Source: Acidisoma sp035492295 | GTDB lineage: Bacteria; Pseudomonadota; Alphaproteobacteria; Acetobacterales; Acetobacteraceae | Length of the DNA: 10,186 nt | NCBI RefSeq assembly: GCF_035492295.1 | Contig: NZ_DATJJK010000181.1 | Coordinates: forward strand, 1-10,186 | Direction of reading: 5' to 3' | In this document: piece by piece, positions 5,127 through 10,186 of the stretch | Position numbering within the stretch: the stretch's first letter is position 1 | Layout of the letters: every line of letters begins with the position of its first letter | The notes under the pieces: model-generated | What the model saw: the letters and a program-made list of their open reading frames with translations, nothing else | The model's database searches: none | What the model was told of the DNA's origin: nothing | Made by a program: the position numbers and the translations under genes

Positions 5127-6313
5127 GCCGCCAGTTCCCGCGCCATTCTCAGCAGCACCTCGTCCGCTCCGGGCCAGCCGATCAGCGACAGGCCAACGGG
5201 GATGCCCTCCGGCGTCTGGCCGAGCGGCAGGCTGATCTGCGGGAGGCCGGTGAGGCCAGCGACGCTTGTGAGTTCCGTGATCCGTCGCCCCGCCTCCGCC
5301 ATGGCGGAGAGCGGGATACCCCGTGCCGGTGGCAGGATCGGCGTCGTCGGCAGGCAAAGAAGTCGGCGACCGGCGAGGCGACCGGTGATCTCCGCCCGCA
5401 CCTCGGCGCGGAAGGCGTGCTCGTCGCTCAGATCCTCCTCCGCGACCAGAGCGGCGAGTGCCAGAGACCGACCGACCTCGAAGGAAAAGCGTGGGTTGAA
5501 GGCGTCGATCCAATCGCGAAAGGTGCGGCCGAATTCCGCCTGCTGCAGGCGGCGCTGCCGCTCGGCCCAGCGGGGCAGGCCCTCGGCGGAGAGGGTGATC
5601 TCTTCTGCCGGCAGCCTTGCGCGAAGCGTTAAGAGCGCCGGCGCCAGCGCTTCCTGCACTGCTTCGTCGCTAATGGCGAAAGCGTCCCAGGCGATCAGCA
5701 CGCCATCGACCGTGCCACCAACTGGCTTGTCGTCCAACAGAAGGTCGTAAGCAGTCTGTAGCACTGCCGGATCGCGGGCGAAGAGACCGACCGTGTCGAA
5801 GCTGGGCGATTGCGTCATCAGCCCACGTACGGAAATGCGGCCATGGCTGGGGCGCATGCCGAAAAGGCCGCAGAAGCTGGAGGGCACGCGGACGGACCCA
5901 CCCGAATCTGTGCCGAGGGCGAGATCGGCCAGACCCCCGGCAACGGCGGCCGCCGAACCGCTGGAGGAGCCGCCCGGCAGCCGCTCCGGCGCGCGGGGGT
6001 TGATGGGCGTGCCGTGGAACTGGTTGCGGCCGAGAAGACCCAGTGAAATCTCATCGGTGATCGTGCGGCCGACAAGACTGGCGCCGGCATCGAGCAGCCC
6101 CTGCACGGCATCGGCATGAGCGACGGCGGGCGGATGGCTCGCCGCCCAGTCCGGATTGCCGCAACCGGTCACGAGGCCGGCCACGTCAAACAGATCCTTG
6201 GCGGCGAAGCCACGGCCGAGAAGCGGGCCGAAGGCCGCCCCGGTCGCATGGACCGGGGCGCCGGGGACGAAAGCGCCGAACGCATCGTGCGGCGCGCGCA
6301 GGGGATGGCTCAA
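5123..6313 (-). CDS. Amidase signature family protein, AMI1-like
   Basis: A 396-aa amidase, an enzyme that hydrolyses a carboxamide to acid plus ammonia or amine in the cytoplasm. The Ser-cisSer-Lys triad is complete: K39 in FAAKDLFDVAG, S116 in PGGSSSGSAAAVAGG and S140 in TDSGGSVRVPS, with the same 24-residue gap between the serines as in fatty acid amide hydrolase (217 and 241). The compact length and the N-terminal HDAFGAFVPGAPV resemble the AMI1 (indole-3-acetamide amidase) branch, but specificity cannot be read from this. The start is TTG at 6311-6313: it is the only start codon after the upstream in-frame stop, and it overlaps the TGA of the solute-binding protein gene as TTGA. Translation is therefore probably coupled, since the nearest AGGA is 13 bases away. 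It is the last gene of the operon and shares its stop with the convergent DUF6790 gene. Confidence 0.92.
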   Translation of the reverse strand: MSHPLRAPHDAFGAFVPGAPVHATGAAFGPLLGRGFAAKDLFDVAGLVTGCGNPDWAASHPPAVAHADAVQGLLDAGASLVGRTITDEISLGLLGRNQFHGTPINPRAPERLPGGSSSGSAAAVAGGLADLALGTDSGGSVRVPSSFCGLFGMRPSHGRISVRGLMTQSPSFDTVGLFARDPAVLQTAYDLLLDDKPVGGTVDGVLIAWDAFAISDEAVQEALAPALLTLRARLPAEEITLSAEGLPRWAERQRRLQQAEFGRTFRDWIDAFNPRFSFEVGRSLALAALVAEEDLSDEHAFRAEVRAEITGRLAGRRLLCLPTTPILPPARGIPLSAMAEAGRRITELTSVAGLTGLPQISLPLGQTPEGIPVGLSLIGWPGADEVLLRMARELAA

Positions 6314-7926
6314 GACTTGTACAGCTTCCTGAAATCAAGGTGAGTGTGGAACCAGTATTCGTAGCCGTGAACGTTCTTCTGCATGGCGACGTCGAAGAAG
6401 AGGCGCGCCAGCGGGATGCGCGGAAGGTCGCTCATCACGATGTCGTTCATCTTAACCAGATCGGCATCGTAGATCGTCGGATTGGTCTGGAAGCGCGCAT
6501 CCTCGATCAGGGCGTCGAGCTTCGGATTGGCGTAATTCGCGGTGTTGAAGACCGCGTTATTCTTGCCGTAGAAATTCCAGTAGAAGAAATACTCAGGCGG
6601 TACCAGCCAGCCATAGAATTCCGTGATGACGAAGGGCATCGTCTTGGACGCCATCTGGGCGAACCAGTTGGCACCTGGAACTTTCTCGATCGAGACCTTC
6701 ACGCCGATCTTGGCGAGGTTCTCCTGAAGCAGCAGCGCAATCGGCTCACGCGTCGTTGCCTGGCTGAGATCGTAGGAGACCGTAGTCTCGAAGCCGTTCG
6801 GGAAGCCCGCCTGAGCGAGCAGTTTTTTCGCCTTATCCAGATCGGTCGTGTAGTGGGACACGACTGGCCATTCCGGCGGATAGGGCTTTGACGGGTCACC
6901 GCCGAACATCGGTACCCCCCGGTCATAGAGGGCGGCATCCATGATCGACTGATAGGGGACCGCCCAGGCGATTGCCTGCCGTACGATGGGATTGTCGAAG
7001 GGCTTCATCTTCACATTCATGTCGATGAAAAGAAGATCATTTTGGATCGGTGTGCCGATGACCTGCAGCTTGCCGGCCTTGGCGAGTTCCGCGTAGTCCT
7101 TGGGCGGCAGGCCGACGGAAATATCGACATCACCCTTTTCCAGCAGCGCACGGCGCGTGCCGGGGGAGGGGATTTGGCGATAGATCACGCGCTTCAACTT
7201 TGGCAGCGGGCCCGATTTCCAATCGTCGAAACGGCTGAAGACGATCTCTGTGCCGGGCTTCCAACTCGCCACCTTGAAGGCGCCGCCGCCCGCATCGTTA
7301 TGCTGCACCCAGTCGAGCGCCCAGGGGTCAGACGCTGTCGCGTGCTTCTTGGCCAGCTTGGAGTTGACGACACAGGGGATCGGCACCACGAGATCGGGCA
7401 TGGTGAGTTTGTTCGGAACATCGAATGTGATCTTGAAGGTATGCGGGTCGACGACGGAAAACTGCTCCGGCTTGGTCAAAGACCCAGCCCCCATCTGAAT
7501 CTGCGCGAAACCTCCCACCGAGACAGCACGATCAAAGGACCATTTTACGTCCTCCGCCGTGACGGGCGAGCCGTCATGAAAAACCGCGTCCTTGCGGATG
7601 TGAAAGAGATAGGTCTTACGATCCGCGCTGATCTCCCAGCTTTCGGCGAGTTCCGGCTCCATCTTGGTGTAATCATAGGAAACCGTGCCGTTGGGCAGGA
7701 CCTTGCTGCCATGGGTCACCAGCCGGTCGTAGACCTGCCAATTGACCATGCGGCTGTAGTCGTTCGCGACGGGCACCATGGTATCGAGCGAATTGGTGCC
7801 CTGTTCGCCCACCACCACCAGAACCTCCGGCGGCGTTTTGGCGAAGGCGGCTTTTCCGCCGGCCGCGAGGAGGACGGGCGATAGGATCGAACCTGCGAGC
7901 AGGCCGCGGCGACTGATCGACGTCAT
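6310..7926 (-). CDS. Peptide/opine-type ABC transporter substrate-binding protein, Tat-exported
   Basis: A 538-aa periplasmic solute-binding protein of family 5 (dipeptide, nickel, opine type). It begins with a twin-arginine signal, SISRRGLLAGS at residues 3-13, a hydrophobic stretch, and a likely cleavage after AAFA near residue 29. The mature part shows family landmarks: LAESWEISADRKTYLFHIRK, AVFHDGSPVTAEDVKWSFDR, GAFKVASWKPGTEIVF, VRQAIAWAVPY and KAKKLLAQAGFPNGFE. AAGGAG lies seven bases before the ATG at 7924-7926, which also overlaps the stop of the preceding amidase as ATGA; a longer frame to 8109 is only readthrough into that gene. Such proteins deliver ligands to a two-permease, two-ATPase importer, and none of these genes is in the window. 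Placed between amidases, it probably binds an amide-containing molecule that the enzymes then cleave; this is inference. Tat export suggests folding in the cytoplasm. Confidence 0.92.
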   Translation of the reverse strand: MTSISRRGLLAGSILSPVLLAAGGKAAFAKTPPEVLVVVGEQGTNSLDTMVPVANDYSRMVNWQVYDRLVTHGSKVLPNGTVSYDYTKMEPELAESWEISADRKTYLFHIRKDAVFHDGSPVTAEDVKWSFDRAVSVGGFAQIQMGAGSLTKPEQFSVVDPHTFKITFDVPNKLTMPDLVVPIPCVVNSKLAKKHATASDPWALDWVQHNDAGGGAFKVASWKPGTEIVFSRFDDWKSGPLPKLKRVIYRQIPSPGTRRALLEKGDVDISVGLPPKDYAELAKAGKLQVIGTPIQNDLLFIDMNVKMKPFDNPIVRQAIAWAVPYQSIMDAALYDRGVPMFGGDPSKPYPPEWPVVSHYTTDLDKAKKLLAQAGFPNGFETTVSYDLSQATTREPIALLLQENLAKIGVKVSIEKVPGANWFAQMASKTMPFVITEFYGWLVPPEYFFYWNFYGKNNAVFNTANYANPKLDALIEDARFQTNPTIYDADLVKMNDIVMSDLPRIPLARLFFDVAMQKNVHGYEYWFHTHLDFRKLYKS

Positions 7927-9344
7927 GCAAAGGCTCCTTCCAGGGGGGATGGGAGAGGTGTTGCCGTGGCCCCGAGCGAGCCGCCGAGGGCCGTATGGAA
8001 AGCATGGGCGAAGCTGGCGGCCGCGCTGTCTTCCAAAGCGCGGCCGACAAAACTGATGCCGAGGGGCTGGCCGTCCGCCCGGAAACCCATGGGCACGGTG
8101 ACGGCACACATATCGAGAAGGTTGACGAAATTGGTGTAGGTACCGAGCATGGCGTTGAGTCGAATATTGTCGCTCAGCATCTGCTCCACCGTGAAGGTGG
8201 TCGGCGTCGTCGGCGTCACCACGATGTCGAGCCCCGCCGTCATGTGGCGGATGGTCTGGGCGTGGCGGGCAAGCGTCTGCTGCGCCACGAAGACATCCGC
8301 GCCGGAATAGCGCCTGCCCCAGCCGATGATCTCGCGCGTGGCGGGGAAGAGTTCCGCCTCATGGGCGTCGAAGAAAGTTTGCAGGTTGGCGTAGCGGCGC
8401 GCGATGAAAGCATCCTCGTACAGCATCTTCGCCGCCGCATAGAAGGGCGTGAAGTCCAGTTCCACAACATCGCCGCCCATGCCTTGCAGCCGGGCGATCG
8501 CTTCGTCGAAAAGCCGCTCGGCTTCGGTATCGCTGGCGAAGATGCGGGTCCCGCGCGAAGGCACGCCGAAGCGGAATTGCGTCGGCAGGACGGAGAGTTT
8601 CAGGTCGAAAGAATCCGCCTCGGGGCGGGAAAGCGGGTCATTCGGATCATACCCGATCATCACCCGGGTTGCGAGCACACCGTCGGCTACCGTCAGGGTC
8701 ATCACATTGTGGCTAGCGCTCATGCCTGCGCGTGACCCGCCGCCGAGGGCGATGAGCCCTGGCGTCGGCTTGATGCCCACGGCATTGTTCAGCGCAGCCG
8801 GAACGCGGCCGGAGCCTGCGGCATCGCCGCCGAGCGCCATGCTGACGAGACCCGCCGCGAGCGTGACACCGCCGCCCGAGGTCGATCCACCGGAGATGAA
8901 GGCCGGGCTGAAGCTGTTCCGCGGAATGCCGTAATCGGTGCGGGTTCCATTAATTCCTACGCCGAACTGATCCATATTCGTCTTACCGATGATGATGGCA
9001 CCGGCATTCAGCAGCCGCTGGACCATGGGGTCGGTCTCTGCCGCCATGCGGGAAAAGGCGCGGCAGGCTTCCGTCGTCGGGTAGCCCGCGATGTCGAAAC
9101 TGTCCTTCACCGACAGCGGCAAACCCCAAAGCGGCAAATCCCGGCGATCTTCCGCTTCCAGTTCCGCCGCCCGTGCCAGCACCGCCTCGCGCGGGAGCAG
9201 AAGAATCCAAGCCGGGTCACCGCCGCGCGCGTCGATGCGGGTGAAGATGGCCCGCACAACCTCGCTCGGCGTCAGTCCCTCTGCATAGGCACGGTGCAGC
9301 GTCGCGAAATCAAGGCTACCGGTTGCGCTGTTCCAGCCGATCAA
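7923..9344 (-). CDS. Amidase, allophanate-hydrolase-like (AtzF N-terminal domain type)
   Basis: A 473-aa amidase-signature protein. The triad is K80 in LPLSVKDSFDIAG, S154 in ISGGSTSGGGV and S178 in GGDAAGSGRVPAA, again with a 24-residue serine gap. The segments PLWGLPLSVKD, GKTNMDQFGVGINGTR and AAGSGRVPAALNNAVGIKPT closely resemble the amidase domain of allophanate hydrolase (AtzF), which has about 600 aa in total. Here the protein ends after the amidase domain, so the AtzF C-terminal domain is absent. Allophanate or another small carboxamide is a possible substrate. I placed the start at TTG 9342-9344, with GGAG eight bases upstream and a TTGA overlap with the previous amidase's stop; the resulting N-terminus (IGWNSATGSLDFATL) leads naturally into the family's first helix. 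Frames running to 9386 would overlap the neighbour by 46 bases. The stop overlaps the solute-binding protein start. Confidence 0.9.
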   Translation of the reverse strand: MIGWNSATGSLDFATLHRAYAEGLTPSEVVRAIFTRIDARGGDPAWILLLPREAVLARAAELEAEDRRDLPLWGLPLSVKDSFDIAGYPTTEACRAFSRMAAETDPMVQRLLNAGAIIIGKTNMDQFGVGINGTRTDYGIPRNSFSPAFISGGSTSGGGVTLAAGLVSMALGGDAAGSGRVPAALNNAVGIKPTPGLIALGGGSRAGMSASHNVMTLTVADGVLATRVMIGYDPNDPLSRPEADSFDLKLSVLPTQFRFGVPSRGTRIFASDTEAERLFDEAIARLQGMGGDVVELDFTPFYAAAKMLYEDAFIARRYANLQTFFDAHEAELFPATREIIGWGRRYSGADVFVAQQTLARHAQTIRHMTAGLDIVVTPTTPTTFTVEQMLSDNIRLNAMLGTYTNFVNLLDMCAVTVPMGFRADGQPLGISFVGRALEDSAAASFAHAFHTALGGSLGATATPLPSPLEGAFA

Positions 9345-10186
9345 AGTCCAAGCTCCGCGAGCAGAGGCGGTTCGCGCCCGGCCCAAGGACGCGCCGCCTC
9401 GAAGGCCGCCGCTGCCCCGATGACACTGGCATCAGCCAGATGGCGGCCGGTGATCTGCAAGCCCACGGGCAGGCCGTCCGTCGTGAAGCCCGCCGGAACG
9501 GAGGCTGCCGGTTGACCGGTCATGTTCATCGGGAAGGTGAAGCACAGCCAGTCGGCCGCACGCACCATGCGACCCTCAATAATTTCCGGCCCCTGCATAT
9601 GGACGGGGAAAGGGGGCGCTGCGAGCGTCGGTGTCAGCAGCAGATCATAGCGCTGCATGAAACGCCACATGCGGTTCGCGACCGCCTTGCGGGTCATATT
9701 GGCATTGGTGAAGTCCTCGGCCGTCCAATTTCGGTCGAGCAGGGCGAGAAGGTGCGGGGAGATCTCGCGGCGGCGTCCCTCCACCATGGCGCGCATGCCG
9801 ACGAGGTCGCTCTCCATCGCAACGAGGCTCCAGAAAGCCTCGGCCGGATCCGCCCAGCCGGGATGCGCCTCCTCCACGATGCAGCCGAGATCGGTCTCGA
9901 ACACCCGCACGGCTTCGCCCACCACGCGGCGCACTTCCGGGTCCACCGCCGCATAGCCCCAGTCCGCGCTATAGGCTACGCGAAGACCCTTGAGGTCTCG
10001 CGGCTTAGTCGCTTGCAGCCAGTCGATATCCGCGGAGGGAATGGAAAGCCGGTCGCGGGAATCAGGCCCCGCAATTACGCTCAGCATCAGCGCGGAATCG
10101 GCGACCGTCCGGCTCATCGGGCCGATATGCTCCAGGCTCTCCCAGCTCGAAACGCCGGGATAGCGCTCGTCCTTGCAACCGGGATA
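9341..10186 (-). CDS. Amidase signature family protein, C-terminal part (5' end outside the window)
   Basis: The last 281 codons of a third amidase; the frame stays open to the window edge, so no start is visible and the triad residues lie outside. The segment WESLEHIGPMSRTVADSALM and the phrase VIAGPDSRDR, the middle YDLLLTPTLAAPPFPVH, and the C-terminal NMTGQPAASVPAGF and GLPVGLQITGRH are hallmarks of the bacterial amidase/GatA-like family. The 23 codons above the internal ATG at 10117 continue the family sequence, so that ATG is not a start. The stop at 9341-9343 overlaps the TTG start of the next amidase. It is the first gene of the operon visible here, and more operon genes, perhaps permeases and ATPases, may lie upstream. 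Confidence 0.92.
   Translation of the reverse strand, partial: YPGCKDERYPGVSSWESLEHIGPMSRTVADSALMLSVIAGPDSRDRLSIPSADIDWLQATKPRDLKGLRVAYSADWGYAAVDPEVRRVVGEAVRVFETDLGCIVEEAHPGWADPAEAFWSLVAMESDLVGMRAMVEGRRREISPHLLALLDRNWTAEDFTNANMTRKAVANRMWRFMQRYDLLLTPTLAAPPFPVHMQGPEIIEGRMVRAADWLCFTFPMNMTGQPAASVPAGFTTDGLPVGLQITGRHLADASVIGAAAAFEAARPWAGREPPLLAELGL

Noticed and set aside
7042..7884. 280-codon open frame on the plus strand within the solute-binding protein gene
   Set aside because: Composition is typical of an antisense shadow, and the minus-strand gene is unmistakable.
7927..8109. N-terminal extension of the solute-binding protein
   Set aside because: The extension overlaps the preceding amidase; the twin-arginine signal and AAGGAG fix the start at 7926.
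10115..10117. ATG as start of the rightmost amidase
   Set aside because: The 23 codons above it remain open and continue a typical amidase sequence (WESLEHIGP), so the gene begins outside the window.

Overview
The window is GC-rich DNA from an alphaproteobacterium, most likely a member of the Hyphomicrobiales (Rhizobiales). The evidence is the tight operons with overlapping stop/start codons, a twin-arginine secreted family-5 solute-binding protein, a CUT2-type sugar ABC ATPase, a separate DhaL kinase subunit, a DUF6790 membrane protein, and CTTGAC-type -35 boxes. I see no rRNA, tRNA, CRISPR array, insertion sequence or prophage.

Left block (about 1-1840, minus strand, read right to left): the ketose kinase subunit dhaL, a membrane-anchored DUF2291 protein, then the first 95 codons of a sugar ABC ATPase that leaves the window. 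This looks like the first part of a sugar or polyol uptake and phosphorylation operon. DhaK, permease and binding protein would lie beyond position 1. In front of dhaL are a candidate promoter with a dyad in its spacer and a 13-codon leader ORF whose stop overlaps the dhaL GTG start (GTGA).

Middle block (about 1840-3573): a stretch of roughly 270 bases with no clear gene, then a minus-strand unit of a 26-aa small ORF and two unrecognised proteins that look like distant tandem paralogues. Its candidate promoter has a perfect 12-bp palindrome inside the -35/-10 spacer. A roughly 400-bp divergent region separates it from a plus-strand class I fructose-bisphosphate aldolase, which ends at a strong intrinsic terminator.

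Right block (about 4520-10186): a plus-strand DUF6790 membrane protein converges on a minus-strand operon, and both genes stop within one shared CTAG. The operon reads amidase (C-terminal part, entering at 10186), AtzF-like amidase, Tat-exported peptide/opine-type solute-binding protein, and AMI1-like amidase. Every junction is a 3-5 base overlap, and two of the three starts are TTG within a TTGA overlap. The arrangement suggests capture of an amide-containing compound in the periplasm and its hydrolysis inside the cell by several amidases. The permease and ATPase genes are not in the window.

Functions come from recognised motifs and gene order only. No database search was run.
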